Of a stretch of DNA of 64,000 nucleotides, positions 53,817-63,535 are shown piece after piece. Each line of letters begins with the position of its first letter. The first letter of the stretch is position 1. Both the position numbers and the translations under genes were made by a program. Below the pieces are notes generated by a model that was not told the DNA's origin, searched no databases, and saw only the letters and a list, made by a program, of their open reading frames with translations. Source of the stretch: Paenibacillus sp. PAMC 26794 (GTDB lineage: Bacteria > Bacillota > Bacilli > Paenibacillales > Paenibacillaceae); NCBI RefSeq assembly GCF_000316035.1, contig NZ_ANHX01000003.1, forward strand, positions 106,588-170,587, given 5' to 3'.

Positions 53817-55892
53817 TCATGACTTTACTTTAAACTGGCTTAGTTCGTCTTGCAGTTTGCCAGATAGCTGGTTCAACTGTTTCGACAGATCCGCTACCTG
53901 TTCGATACTATCCAACTGCTCCTGCGTGCTGGCGCTTACTTCTTCCGTCGATGCCGAGTTCTCCTCTGTGGTGGAAGAGATAATCTCCAGTGCCTGGAAT
54001 ATCTCATCTTTGTGTTTGTGTACATTGGCGGTATTGCTCGTAATCTGCATCATACGCTGCTGCAGATCTTTCAGGTCTTTGTTAATGCTGAAGAATACAT
54101 GTTTGGTATCTTCTACAGATTTGGCATTTTCCTCCGCAATCTTCATACCGCGCATGGTATGTTCAACCGATAGGGTTGTTTTTTCTTCAATAACATTCAC
54201 CTTTTTGTTGATTTCCTCTGTTGCCTGAGCCGTCTGTTCTGCAAGTTTGCGGACCTCTTCGGCAACGACGGCAAATCCTCGTCCATGTTCGCCAGCACGT
54301 GCAGCCTCAATGGAGGCATTCAGGGCGAGCAGGTTCGTCTGAGAGGCAATCTGTTTGACCGTATCCACAAAACTGGATATTTCATTCCGACTCAGGTCAA
54401 TCTCATGGATAATAGAGGACACTGCTTGGGTGGATTGATGGTTTTCCTCGGACCATTTCGATAATTGTTCCACAACCGCGAGTCCTTGGCTGCTTTGATC
54501 GACAGATGTCTGCACGACCGTTCCCATAGCCTGCGCATCGGTAGCAATTTCATCGATTTGGCTGGATAACGAGCCTGTTTTACGTAAAATATTTTCCGTT
54601 TCAATGGACTGATAATTCGTTGCATTGGCAATCTCGTTAATAGCTGTTGATGTATCATTCATGGTCACAGCTGTTCGTGTTGAGATGGCTTGCAGATCAT
54701 TCGACGACTGGTTCAGGATTTGCGCCGAGCTGCCGACCATTTGCAGCATGCCCTGAATTTTCTGCACCATGGAATTCAAACCTGTGGCGATCTGTCCAAT
54801 TTCATTATTAGATTTGATATCCAGTTTGACAGTCAGGTCACCTTGTTCAATCTGTTTAATCTTGGCCAGCAGCTGTGGTATGGAGCGTAACAGACGGCGA
54901 AGGGTAATGTAACAGATAATCACAAGCAGAAGGGTGGCTGCAGCAAAACCGCCAAGCGTAATCCACGTGAACGTTTTTAATTCCGCGAGAACTTCTTCTT
55001 CGGATATGGTCAGACCAACGGACCATCCCGTATCTTTGCTGGTAGCGTAGCCGATATATCGACGTTCCCCATTGTCGTTCATAAGTTGTACGCCGTTTTC
55101 ACCCGCAAGCATTTTCTTGCCGATGTCCCCCATGTCCCCCGTACTGTTCAGGATGTTCTCCTTCAATACCTTTTCTTGATCTGGATGGTACAGAATTTCC
55201 CCGCTCTTGGACAGCAACATGGAATAGCCCGTGCTTCCAAGGGAATAACTCTCCATAATCGCCGGGATATCCTTGAATGCAATATCCGCTGCGGCAAAGC
55301 CGATCGTGTTGTTGTTTTTGTCTTTGATCGGATAAAAGATACCCATGAGTACATCGCCTGCTGCAATATCAATGTACGGATCGGAGAAATAAAGTCCGTC
55401 TGCGTCAGTAACCGGCTTGTAGTATGGACGCGACTGGATATCAAAGTCCGGTGCAGATACGACACCATCATTTTGAATCCAAAAGCCTTTTCCATCCAGA
55501 CCCGCGACCCAGGCATCTGCAAAGGAAGGCTCTGCCTTAACGATAGCGGCCAGTGTCGCCTGTGTTTGCGCAGCGTAGGTAGAACTTGCCGCATCCGCAG
55601 CAGATGCTGTTGTTTCTATGTATTGCTGAAATAATGTATTAGTGGACATTTGCTTGACCAGTGCGCCCTTTTCTTTGAATAATGCATCAAATTCACTAAC
55701 AATGGCTTGTGTCTTGGTCTGGAGCATGGATTCCTGCTGTTTCACCAGAATGTTTCGTGTGCTTGCAAACATAAATGTTCCCAGCACGGCAAAGACAACT
55801 ACGATAATGATCAGCAGCACAATGGACAACGTATTTGCCATACTGGATGTCCGTGTTCCTGGTTTCCCCCACTTGTTCAACATGTTCGACAT
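53817..55892 (-). CDS. Methyl-accepting chemotaxis protein with dCache sensor
   Basis: 691 aa. Membrane helix 1 (about 20-43), extracellular dCache_1 sensor (about 45-305, with [15 protein letters not shown] and YFSDPYID), helix 2 (about 312-333), HAMP (334-390), signalling domain (400-691) with tip [20 protein letters not shown] followed by [20 protein letters not shown]. The dCache motif YxxPYxD type suggests amino acid or other small ligand sensing. ATG after GGGGAGATGG. It would signal through CheA, not encoded here. Confidence 0.93.
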   Translation of the reverse strand: MSNMLNKWGKPGTRTSSMANTLSIVLLIIIVVVFAVLGTFMFASTRNILVKQQESMLQTKTQAIVSEFDALFKEKGALVKQMSTNTLFQQYIETTASAADAASSTYAAQTQATLAAIVKAEPSFADAWVAGLDGKGFWIQNDGVVSAPDFDIQSRPYYKPVTDADGLYFSDPYIDIAAGDVLMGIFYPIKDKNNNTIGFAAADIAFKDIPAIMESYSLGSTGYSMLLSKSGEILYHPDQEKVLKENILNSTGDMGDIGKKMLAGENGVQLMNDNGERRYIGYATSKDTGWSVGLTISEEEVLAELKTFTWITLGGFAAATLLLVIICYITLRRLLRSIPQLLAKIKQIEQGDLTVKLDIKSNNEIGQIATGLNSMVQKIQGMLQMVGSSAQILNQSSNDLQAISTRTAVTMNDTSTAINEIANATNYQSIETENILRKTGSLSSQIDEIATDAQAMGTVVQTSVDQSSQGLAVVEQLSKWSEENHQSTQAVSSIIHEIDLSRNEISSFVDTVKQIASQTNLLALNASIEAARAGEHGRGFAVVAEEVRKLAEQTAQATEEINKKVNVIEEKTTLSVEHTMRGMKIAEENAKSVEDTKHVFFSINKDLKDLQQRMMQITSNTANVHKHKDEIFQALEIISSTTEENSASTEEVSASTQEQLDSIEQVADLSKQLNQLSGKLQDELSQFKVKS

Positions 55893-56151
55893 ATTCCATC
55901 TCCCCAGATGATTAATAAAAAGCTCAAAACGCCTAAGTTATATGTCGGCATGATCTATAGTTTTATGTAGATTTTTGTCGAATAATCCTGAAAGCAATGG
56001 AAAGGAAAGGCATGAGTATGAGGAGGATGAAAGGGGAGGGATGAAAAAAGAGAAAAGGAATGAAAAAACGGGGATCGGTGGTGGTTCATTCAGGCGATGT
56101 TGTTTTATAATGGAATGAATTGGAACTATGGATGGAAACGGGGGGTTATCT

Positions 56152-57180
56152 GTGAGTGAGTTATGGCATGCTTCAATACAGGGGGGTCCATGGAATGCCG
56201 AAAAGATGCACCAGGCGGTGCATCTGTTGCGCCGCAGAGCAACGGTTCATTTTCGCGTTGACGCGGATACATACGAGGACCTTGCCGAGCTCGATGCCAA
56301 AGTGTTCTTTGCCCGGCCGGATCTGATCCTACACATATCACATATGGACCCTAAAGGGGTATATTCATCCGGATTTTTGGGGAGACTGGCACAGTTAAAA
56401 CATGTGTCTGCCTTGCAGCTTGATCTTTCGCAGGCACAGGATTTGACGATTCTGGGTGCGATGGAGCAGATACAGTTTCTAAGATTGAATTCACCTGCAA
56501 AGGCGACCGGGCTCGATTTTATTAAACACTACAAACGATTGACCTTTCTTGAACTGCGTGGCAGATTCAACGGATTTGCTTCCATTGCGGCATGTCTCCA
56601 ACTGCATACGCTCATTCTGAACTGCACGGTCGAAAGTGTTGATGTGTTAGCGGAATTGCCTATGCTTCAGTATCTGTCCCTGGATCACTGTGAGTTAAAA
56701 GGGGGACTGGATGTATTGACACAGTCGACCATCTCGATGTTGAAGCTCAGCTCTGTTCGCAAACTGACGAGTATTCAGGGACTCGAACAGATGCGCGGGC
56801 TGGAATATCTGCATCTGTCCTTGCCCAAGCTGGAGCATTTATGCGACTTTTCCCATCTGACCTCTCTCAGACAGCTCGAACTGGACTATATGAAATCGTT
56901 ACGGGATACCAAACATCTATGGACAGCCCGTGCTTTGGAGTCCATTGAACTGAAAGAGATTAATACGGCGCTCAAGGCGGATTCGTTTGCTGAACTGACC
57001 GGGCTGGAGCACTTGCGCCAAATCGATTTTCGTTTTATTGATGTTAACAAAGGACGGATTGCAGCTATGCGTGATCACCTGGCCAAGGCCGGAAAATCCC
57101 ATTTGTTATATGAAAATATCCCTGAGCATGAACGCCTGAATTCTATAGGTATTGCGCACTTGTCGCATGTAATAATGTAA
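56152..57180 (+). CDS. Leucine-rich-repeat protein
   Basis: 342 aa, no signal peptide, so cytoplasmic. About nine LRR units of 20-24 residues from residue 80 on, e.g. LKHVSALQLDLSQAQDLTIL, MEQIQFLRLNSPAK, MRGLEYLHLSLPKLEHLCDF, LTSLRQLELDYMKSLRDTKH. Probably a protein-binding scaffold. The N-terminal 70 residues are unlike LRR and not recognised. GTG 56152 follows GGGGGG; ATG 56128 in frame is an alternative with a weaker site. Single gene. Confidence 0.82.
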   Translation: MSELWHASIQGGPWNAEKMHQAVHLLRRRATVHFRVDADTYEDLAELDAKVFFARPDLILHISHMDPKGVYSSGFLGRLAQLKHVSALQLDLSQAQDLTILGAMEQIQFLRLNSPAKATGLDFIKHYKRLTFLELRGRFNGFASIAACLQLHTLILNCTVESVDVLAELPMLQYLSLDHCELKGGLDVLTQSTISMLKLSSVRKLTSIQGLEQMRGLEYLHLSLPKLEHLCDFSHLTSLRQLELDYMKSLRDTKHLWTARALESIELKEINTALKADSFAELTGLEHLRQIDFRFIDVNKGRIAAMRDHLAKAGKSHLLYENIPEHERLNSIGIAHLSHVIM

Positions 57181-57259
57181 ACGGGCTTCTGTCCAGCGTG
57201 TGTATACAGAGCGCACTCCGGTGAACGGACCGAGTGAGGTGGGCAAATGTCATTGCTAT

Positions 57260-57979
57260 CTAAGTGTTCGTATCCGTTAAGGCGGGCATGTTGATCTCTT
57301 TCACGCAGGCCGCTTTGGACAAGCTAATAATACATCGAACGATGGCGACCATATCCTGCAAGGGAATGCGGGTCCCATCATACTCGGCCAGTGCACGTTC
57401 CATCCCGTCTTCATACGGGATTTCTGCCGCCAGTTCTCCCGGGTTGATGCATGTCACCGCGATGCGGTCATTTCTCGTATGCTCTCTTAGAGCTTCCGTA
57501 ATACCCCGTATGGCAAATTTGGACGCGACAAAAGAAACCTGGCTGCTGCCCGCATTGCTCAAGCCGGCTGTTGAACCGATCAGGATGATCTTCCCTGCTT
57601 CAGACTGGCGGAGCTGAGGCAGTAAAGCCTGTATACATACAATTGTAGAAGTCACATTCACATGAATCAGCTGGCTGATATCTGCGGGTTCATCCCGATC
57701 AAACGTGTAGTGCTCTTCAAATCCTTCCTTTTCCCAGATCCCCACGTTATAAATAAGCACATCCAACGTCTCGCCTTGAAGTTGGCTGGCAACTTGCTCC
57801 GCGGCCTGAAGCTCGGAAAGATCAGCCTGAATCCATATTCGCTGGACGCCATCCTCCACGGACAGACTTTCCGGCTTGCTGCGGGAGACTACCCAGACCT
57901 TATCACCGGATTGCGGCACGCCTCTGACAAAGGCATCGCCTAATCCCTTGCTTGCACCAAAGACAATTATATTTTTCAA
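57260..57979 (-). CDS. SDR-family oxidoreductase with catalytic Tyr replaced by Phe
   Basis: 239 aa. Classical short-chain dehydrogenase fold with nucleotide motif GASKGLG (residues 8-14), NVG (78-80) and Ser136 in ILIGSTAG. At the YxxxK position the sequence is FVASK: Phe150, Lys154. The codon is TTT, one base away from TAT. Loss of this Tyr usually destroys oxidoreductase activity, so it may be non-catalytic or a recent mutant. TTG start after AAGGAGG. Single gene; substrate unknown. Confidence 0.85.
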   Translation of the reverse strand: MKNIIVFGASKGLGDAFVRGVPQSGDKVWVVSRSKPESLSVEDGVQRIWIQADLSELQAAEQVASQLQGETLDVLIYNVGIWEKEGFEEHYTFDRDEPADISQLIHVNVTSTIVCIQALLPQLRQSEAGKIILIGSTAGLSNAGSSQVSFVASKFAIRGITEALREHTRNDRIAVTCINPGELAAEIPYEDGMERALAEYDGTRIPLQDMVAIVRCIISLSKAACVKEINMPALTDTNT

Positions 57980-58145
57980 ATAAAGCCCTCCTTATCAATT
58001 AGAAATTAATAAAATTTACATTAATCTATATCTTACTATAGAGGTGATATATGGAACATGAAGTTTACATGAGGTATACTTCATCCTTATCAAGATTCGG
58101 GATTTTTGAAGTTAAAAGGTGAATCTCTTCATAAGAAATGTACTG

Positions 58146-58185
58146 AAAAGGACCTGGCTCCACACATGGTGGAGTTCCAGGTCCT
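58146..58185 (-). terminator. Terminator of the GH43 operon
   Basis: AGGACCTGGctCCAC and GTGGagttCCAGGTCCT pair around ACATG; TTTT follows on the minus strand. Confidence 0.9.
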
Positions 58186-58210
58186 GATCAATAAGCGAAT
58201 AAAACCACAT

Positions 58211-60274
58211 TTATTCTACGCGGAAATAATCGAAATCTGCATATCCTCCGGTAGACTTCGTTGCATAATTGAATAGTGCAAACCGGTATCCCATAAAGTG
58301 TGGCAGTGTGTAAGACATTTGAAGTGTATTACCAATGGTTGTCCAGTTGCTGCCATTCAGGCTATAAGCAAAGTAGGCTTTGTCGGTCTGGTTCGTAAAA
58401 TCACAGATGACGCGTAGATATATTCTGTTCTGGTTTAAAGGCACAGTTGCTACTTCGGTCATGGTGCCGGAACTGGCATTAGCCATAACGATGGATTTGG
58501 TGCTGCCCGTCATTTTTACGCCGACAAAACCATATTTGGCCTGAAAAGCGGCAAGTCCAGCATAATCACCATCCTTCATACCTGCTGTATCCAAAGCGGT
58601 CATCCCTGTGCTTTTTGGACCAAAGGTTCGTTGTGTCAGCGTGTTGCGGGATTCTAACAGGTTTTTGCTGATTTTGCCTGCAGTTAACCGCATGAAACCG
58701 GGCCGCTGGAGCAGGGACCAGTTGGCAGCATCGGGGTTATGATTCCACTGCCAGAAAGTAGCGAGACTGGATGTACCAGAAGATGAATTGCTCGTCAGGG
58801 AGACGTCATCCACATAAAATGCCATCAGATCATTGGTCGGGTCCGGATTCGAGTTATACGGTGTTTCCACAAAAATAAAGCTTTGGGACAGGTCTGCATT
58901 CGACGGAACGGTATACGTACCTTGAATGGTACCCCACTGTCCGCGGGTTAACGTCGCACTGCCCATAATAGTAATTCCGGTATAACTTGCACCGTTCTGG
59001 ATGCTAAGATTGAACGTTTTGGTTGCAGGACCAGTAGTGTATTTGATCTTTGCCGAAAAAGAGTACGTTCCTCCCGTTACCAGCTTGCCTGTAACCATCT
59101 GTTTGGCTCCGCCTGCTGTCTGCTGTCTGCCGCTGACGAGCAGGCTTTTTGTACCGCTGAACGCTTCGGCATTTGTTACGGTGATGGTCGCCGTATTGTT
59201 GCTGGTCCACGGCTGAATGGTACTTTCCTCAAAGCTGCCGTTCACTAACAGTTGCGTTACTGAGGGGGTGCCAGATGTGGTTGCGTTGAACTCATCGGAC
59301 CCGTAGATTTTGGCAGCGGGCTGACCTTCAACAGGCATATTCATGTTAAGGGGAACCTTGCCGTTCACCCCAAACACAGGCCAGTTATCCGACCACGTTA
59401 CCGGAACGAGATAGGGGATGCGCCCAATGGCCCCGCTATCACGAAACAGCAAGCCGTACCAAGCGCCGGATGCGGTATCCACGATGCCTCCTTGGGCGAT
59501 TCCCGAGTCTCTTAGTACAACTTTACCTGTGTATGGACCTGTCAATGTGTTTGCACGATAGGCAAGCTGAATGCGACCATCACCAGAAGGCCAGGCAATC
59601 AGGAATACATAGTACATACCATTGATCTTCTGAATGTGTGCTCCTTCTGCCTTTACAATCATGTTGGAGCCGGCTACACTGCTCGCGTTTGGAATCAGGA
59701 CCTGATTGAGACCGCCGGACTTCACGGCCTTGGCATCAGGTGTTAGCTCAACGATACTGATGTTATCACTGCCGTGAACAAGAAAGGTCCGATTCCCGTC
59801 AAACAAAAGGGAGGGGTCATGGTAATAGCTGTTCAATGTGTAAGGTGTCCATGGCCCTGTTTCAATATTGCTGGTTTGGTAAATATACGTTTTGCCCGTG
59901 GAAAGCGAACCAAAGGCTACATAATATATACCGTTGTTGTACCGCAAGCTGCTCGCCCAGGAACCACGTCCATACTCGTTTTGTCCATTGTTCAGATTCT
60001 GTATATCCCCGTTTCCAAGCGTATCGTATACATAGTTTACGATGCTCCAGTTAACCAAATCATAAGACTTCATGACGGGAACTCCCGGATTCATATGCAT
60101 CGTTGTACTTGTCATATAAAATGCATTGCCCACCCGAATGACGTCACTGTCAGGAACATCCGCGTAAATAACCGGATTGCTGAACGTTGCGGCTGAAGCA
60201 GCGGGACTTGTCAACGGGAATGATGTTATAAGCAAAGGAAGAGCGAGTAGAAGAGTACTGATTTTTTTCCACAT
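58211..60274 (-). CDS. Secreted GH43 arabinofuranosidase/xylosidase with inserted CBM
   Basis: 687 aa. Signal peptide to about residue 28 (ending SPAASA). GH43 five-bladed propeller at 30-330: PDSDVIRVGNAFYMTSTTMH with base Asp42, YHDPSLLFDG, VKAEGAHIQKINGMYYVFL with acid Glu. A carbohydrate-binding module of the CBM4/9 type is inserted at about 342-490 (LLVNGSFEESTIQPWT). The GH43 C-terminal beta-sandwich (WQWNHNPDAANWSL to the end) follows. It probably trims arabinoxylan outside the cell. ATG after GGGAGG; 33 bases after xynD-like gene, so same operon. Confidence 0.9.
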   Translation of the reverse strand: MWKKISTLLLALPLLITSFPLTSPAASAATFSNPVIYADVPDSDVIRVGNAFYMTSTTMHMNPGVPVMKSYDLVNWSIVNYVYDTLGNGDIQNLNNGQNEYGRGSWASSLRYNNGIYYVAFGSLSTGKTYIYQTSNIETGPWTPYTLNSYYHDPSLLFDGNRTFLVHGSDNISIVELTPDAKAVKSGGLNQVLIPNASSVAGSNMIVKAEGAHIQKINGMYYVFLIAWPSGDGRIQLAYRANTLTGPYTGKVVLRDSGIAQGGIVDTASGAWYGLLFRDSGAIGRIPYLVPVTWSDNWPVFGVNGKVPLNMNMPVEGQPAAKIYGSDEFNATTSGTPSVTQLLVNGSFEESTIQPWTSNNTATITVTNAEAFSGTKSLLVSGRQQTAGGAKQMVTGKLVTGGTYSFSAKIKYTTGPATKTFNLSIQNGASYTGITIMGSATLTRGQWGTIQGTYTVPSNADLSQSFIFVETPYNSNPDPTNDLMAFYVDDVSLTSNSSSGTSSLATFWQWNHNPDAANWSLLQRPGFMRLTAGKISKNLLESRNTLTQRTFGPKSTGMTALDTAGMKDGDYAGLAAFQAKYGFVGVKMTGSTKSIVMANASSGTMTEVATVPLNQNRIYLRVICDFTNQTDKAYFAYSLNGSNWTTIGNTLQMSYTLPHFMGYRFALFNYATKSTGGYADFDYFRVE

Positions 60275-60307
60275 ATTCTATCCTCCCAATCGATCATGTC
60301 CTATGAA

Positions 60308-62242
60308 TTAAAGCGAGTACTCCAGATAATCAATGTAAGCATCCCAAGTGCCATTATCCGTTGTTACGACCAGCTTGATTTCCTGATTGCCTGTAGTGTG
60401 AGTGATGCCGGTGAGGGTTTGAACGGTCGGCTCCGTTCCCGTGAAGTAGAAAGAACCAGCGGTTACACCCCCGATGACCAGATCAACACGGGCTGTATTA
60501 TTGTTGTTGGAAGCGCCGCGGACAGAGAACTGATGGGTTGGGAATCCAAAATATTGATTATAGGCTGCATAATCATTGTTCCCGTAAAGAGCGACTCCAT
60601 TAAAAGGGGAACTGATTACGCCAGCGTATTGGCCGCCAAGCGTCATATTCTCGGCTTCGTAACGGGTAACGTTTGGATTGGGATTAGGATTTGGGTTAGG
60701 GTTACCGCCCGAACCGGATGTAAATTGCCAGTAGTCCAGTTTGAACAGGTTTCCATTGCCCGAGCCTGTAAACACCAGATATAAACGATGTACACCTGTT
60801 GCGTTGGTAACATTGGTCTCCATCTCGCGCCAAGTTTGCGAACCGCCGGTTGAGCTTACGTTAAGTGTTCCAGCCAGAGGACCTGTCGGACTGTCAAGTC
60901 GAATCTCGATGTTGCCATTTCCGGTAGAAGCGACATTGGCCTTGAATTTGGAAGCTCCAGCTGAGCCAAAATCAACATTACCGACCGCGATCCAATCCCC
61001 ATTATGAATGTTAGTGACATTCTGATTGGCTACAGGGCCACCGCTCGCTTGACTTGGTTCAGTGTTAATTCCTGCTTGCCAGCCAATGGTTTCCGCTTCC
61101 ACCCGGACATACGGGTTGAGGTTGGACGTTTGGGATACACCAGTCATGTTACCCTGCACTTCCTGGATGGAGCCATCCGCGTTGTGGGTCAGCTTATTGA
61201 TATGTGTGGAACGGTACCCTTTGCCATCACCGAGGAATGCCTTGCTTACCGTTTGTGCATGGTACGCCACATACCATTCGTTGTTGAACTGGAACACGGC
61301 ATGGTGGTTATTGCCGCCTACGCCGAAGAACGTGCCGGGATTTTTCAGGAAGTGTCCTTTATACGTGAAAGGCCCCATCGGGCTGTCACTAACCATGTAT
61401 CCGATCTCACCTTTTGGATATGCAGTGGGATGTGTTCCCGCGAAGTTGATACAGTAGGAGTAATAATATTTGCCGTTATACTTGTGGATGCCAGAATCTT
61501 CGAACATATAAGGAGAATCAATAGTCACAGCACTGCCCACCACACTGGTCATGTCGGCACCGAGACGAATGACTCGAGCTGTTTTGGGATTGGCAATGGA
61601 AGCAGCGTTGGTATCGTTCGGAATGCCGCCGCCAGCATACAAGTAAGCAGAGCCATCATCATCGACAAGTACAGCCGGATCAAAGAGCCAGGTTACACCG
61701 GACATACCTGGTGTTCCGTGTGTCAGGAGGGCACGTCCGAGCGGGTCGGACCACGGTCCAATGGGGGAATCCGCCGTGAGCACGCCAATACCTCCACCTG
61801 AGTTGGCAAAATACAGGAAGAACTTTTCTTTGCCAGCAATGGTTTTCTTCGCCATGGCAGGAGCCCAGGACTGGGTAGCCCATTTGGCAATTCCTTGTCC
61901 ATTATTGGCATTATTCGCACCTGCTACCGGGATGGAGCCATGGTCTGTCCAGTTCACCATGTCAGCTGAAGAGATGACGTTAATTTTCCCGATCGTGCTG
62001 TACTGGTTCTCTTTGACAGAGCCGTCACTGTTATACAGATATGCATCACCTGTCATGTAGACATAGACCCGATTGTTATGGACGAGCACATAAGGGTCGG
62101 CTCCCAGTTTATGATCGATGAGGGGATTGGAATTTCCAGGAAGTTTGGCAACGGCTGCATTGGCTGCATGGCTCGATTCAACGGGCAGGGTGACAAAGAT
62201 TAGCAGACAAGACAACAACAAAACTAGCGGTTTACGAATCAT
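60308..62242 (-). CDS. xynD: Secreted arabinoxylan arabinofuranohydrolase, GH43-CBM6-CBM36
   Basis: 644 aa. Signal peptide ending SSHAANA. GH43 catalytic domain (35-365): base Asp49 in HKLGADPYVLV, Asp189 in WLFDPAVLV, acid Glu249 in YMFEDSGIH. CBM6 (about 380-510: YVRVEAETIGWQAGINTE). A Gly/Asn-Pro linker (NPNPNPNPN). C-terminal CBM36-like module (YEAENMTLGGQYAGVISSPF), Ca-dependent xylan binding. This layout matches XynD/Xyn43A proteins that remove arabinose from xylan. ATG 62242 after GGAGGCG; a longer ATG five codons before lacks a site. First gene of a two-gene operon, with a perfect cre site 290 bases upstream. Confidence 0.92.
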   Translation of the reverse strand: MIRKPLVLLLSCLLIFVTLPVESSHAANAAVAKLPGNSNPLIDHKLGADPYVLVHNNRVYVYMTGDAYLYNSDGSVKENQYSTIGKINVISSADMVNWTDHGSIPVAGANNANNGQGIAKWATQSWAPAMAKKTIAGKEKFFLYFANSGGGIGVLTADSPIGPWSDPLGRALLTHGTPGMSGVTWLFDPAVLVDDDGSAYLYAGGGIPNDTNAASIANPKTARVIRLGADMTSVVGSAVTIDSPYMFEDSGIHKYNGKYYYSYCINFAGTHPTAYPKGEIGYMVSDSPMGPFTYKGHFLKNPGTFFGVGGNNHHAVFQFNNEWYVAYHAQTVSKAFLGDGKGYRSTHINKLTHNADGSIQEVQGNMTGVSQTSNLNPYVRVEAETIGWQAGINTEPSQASGGPVANQNVTNIHNGDWIAVGNVDFGSAGASKFKANVASTGNGNIEIRLDSPTGPLAGTLNVSSTGGSQTWREMETNVTNATGVHRLYLVFTGSGNGNLFKLDYWQFTSGSGGNPNPNPNPNPNVTRYEAENMTLGGQYAGVISSPFNGVALYGNNDYAAYNQYFGFPTHQFSVRGASNNNNTARVDLVIGGVTAGSFYFTGTEPTVQTLTGITHTTGNQEIKLVVTTDNGTWDAYIDYLEYSL

Positions 62243-62527
62243 ACGTTTCGCCTCCATGAGATTGGATTAGTTGGTGAGCTGAAATTCAGAATAGCAGTGA
62301 TGATGAAATGCCGAAAAAACGAAGAGATTTCCCTCATGTCACCCCCTTCTTGAAATAATGGTTAGGTTGGCTGTTAGGTTAAGTCTTCATGTTGTCATAT
62401 ATGGTTTAAGCCAGACGACCTGTGCACCGGGTACGTGGTCACGGCAGCAAGGGGAGTGGCTATAACCCGAAGTAAGCCTGCATCTGTGTGTACGATTAGA
62501 AAAGCTATAATCTGTCAGGTTTCTTTT

Positions 62528-62541
62528 TGTAATCGCTTTCA
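62528..62541 (-). promoter_or_regulatory. cre site (CcpA) of the GH43 operon
   Basis: On the minus strand TGAAAGCGATTACA fits TGWAANCGNTNWCA at every fixed position. Glucose repression of the xylan operon is expected. Confidence 0.8.
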
Positions 62542-62638
62542 ATAAAATGTGTTAGAACACTGAAATTTGGCGAAGAAAGAGGATTGGTCACATTTAAATG
62601 TAATTATTTTTCATATTTTCTTTTAAATGTTTATTATC

Positions 62639-62884
62639 TTGACGATATCATATCACAATTTTAAGATAATACAATCTTTTTCTATTTTTTAGTAGAGGAT
62701 GAAGAAGATCGTAATTATTCCATGTGTTTAACATCGGACTTTATGGTAAAATACGATCTCATATTCTATATAACTACACTTTCAAGCAGCTTTACCCGCC
62801 CCATGAATTAGATACGAGAAAAAGATGTCTTAAGCTGTGACCGTTTCCCTGGAATCTACCGGGGGACGGTCATTTCGTTTTTTT
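62639..62884 (+). ncRNA. Candidate small RNA, promoter to terminator without ORF
   Basis: TTGACG-17-TAAGAT is followed 170 bases later by a terminator, and no reading frame of note lies between. The predicted RNA is about 210 bases, starting near 62674. Purely predicted from signals. Confidence 0.25.
62838..62884 (+). terminator. Plus-strand terminator without an upstream gene
   Basis: TGACCGTtTCCC and GGGGgACGGTCA arms with loop, then TTTCGTTTTTTT. No plus-strand gene precedes it for more than 5 kb. Confidence 0.75.
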
Positions 62885-63142
62885 CTGGAATCGATCCTGG
62901 TTATATAACAAAATCTGCTCTTACTTGCTGACCAACTTTGACATTGCATAATTTCTTCTCTTTGTTGTACATATTCCAGTTTTTGTATAGCTAAAGAGCG
63001 CAGAAGGTTGTTGTTTATTGATATTGGTGGATTGCCCCCTGTGTTTTGTCCACACCGTTGATTGAGTGTTTGAATATTAATATCGAGTGAGCTTATGCCA
63101 AATACTGCTAGAGTCAGAGGTTCATAAAGGTGGGATGGGAAA

Positions 63143-63502
63143 ATGTCTATTTTATCAACTGGGCCGATAGAAAACAATCCGGTTTCCGGGGTTAGACCGA
63201 CCCAACAGGTAACGATTAGATTGGCAAGTCGGGCTGATGTGGATTCTGTAACAGTATCCATTCAGGGTTATGTGCTAAGCACAACAAGAACGCTGTATGT
63301 GAGTGAAGTAATCGGTATTGCCCCTAATGAAGCAGTGACCAGAAATTATTTTGCAGATTTAGATGCTTTTGAGTTTGTTTTTGGAACAGATGTGGAAGGC
63401 GTGGAGGAAGTAGAGATTTCAGTGTGGGGCAAACAAGCCTCTGGACAATTGGTTGATGCACACCGGGTGGTGGAGCACGAACAAACAGTTAATAACAGCT
63501 AA
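63143..63502 (+). CDS. Collagen-like repeat preface domain protein, stand-alone
   Basis: 119 aa. It starts SILSTGPIENNPVSGVRPTQ and ends WGKQASGQLVDAHRVVEHEQ plus six residues. The next gene encodes a clear paralogue (same STGPIENN, GVRPTQ, LYVSE, NLDAFEF, SVWGK stretches). In related proteins this beta-rich domain precedes collagen-like Gly-X-Thr repeats in spore or surface filaments; here no repeats are attached. ATG after AAGGTGGG. Possibly a surface or exosporium component. Confidence 0.8.
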   Translation: MSILSTGPIENNPVSGVRPTQQVTIRLASRADVDSVTVSIQGYVLSTTRTLYVSEVIGIAPNEAVTRNYFADLDAFEFVFGTDVEGVEEVEISVWGKQASGQLVDAHRVVEHEQTVNNS

Positions 63503-63535
63503 AAGATAAAATCTACTCAAAAAGGAGATGTAGCG

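Larger units (their letters stand above)
62243..63142. other. 900-base intergenic region
   Basis: No convincing gene. It holds the upstream region of the GH43 operon with the cre site (62528-62541), AT-rich sequence to about 62800, a plus-strand promoter-like pair at 62639-62667 (TTGACG, 17 bases, TAAGAT) and a plus-strand terminator at 62838-62884. The last 250 bases lead into the collagen-preface gene. A minus-strand open frame from 63261 to 62830 crosses it but has no ribosome site that I trust. Confidence 0.6.

Noticed and set aside
61004..61801. 265-codon plus-strand frame inside the xynD-like gene
   Set aside because: Antisense shadow of a GH43 enzyme whose catalytic residues are all visible on the other strand.
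62830..63261. Minus-strand open frame of 143 codons before the collagen-like genes
   Set aside because: It overlaps the 5' end of a supported plus-strand gene, has no convincing ribosome site and covers a plus-strand terminator at its end. Its middle part looks somewhat protein-like, so a profile search could reopen it.
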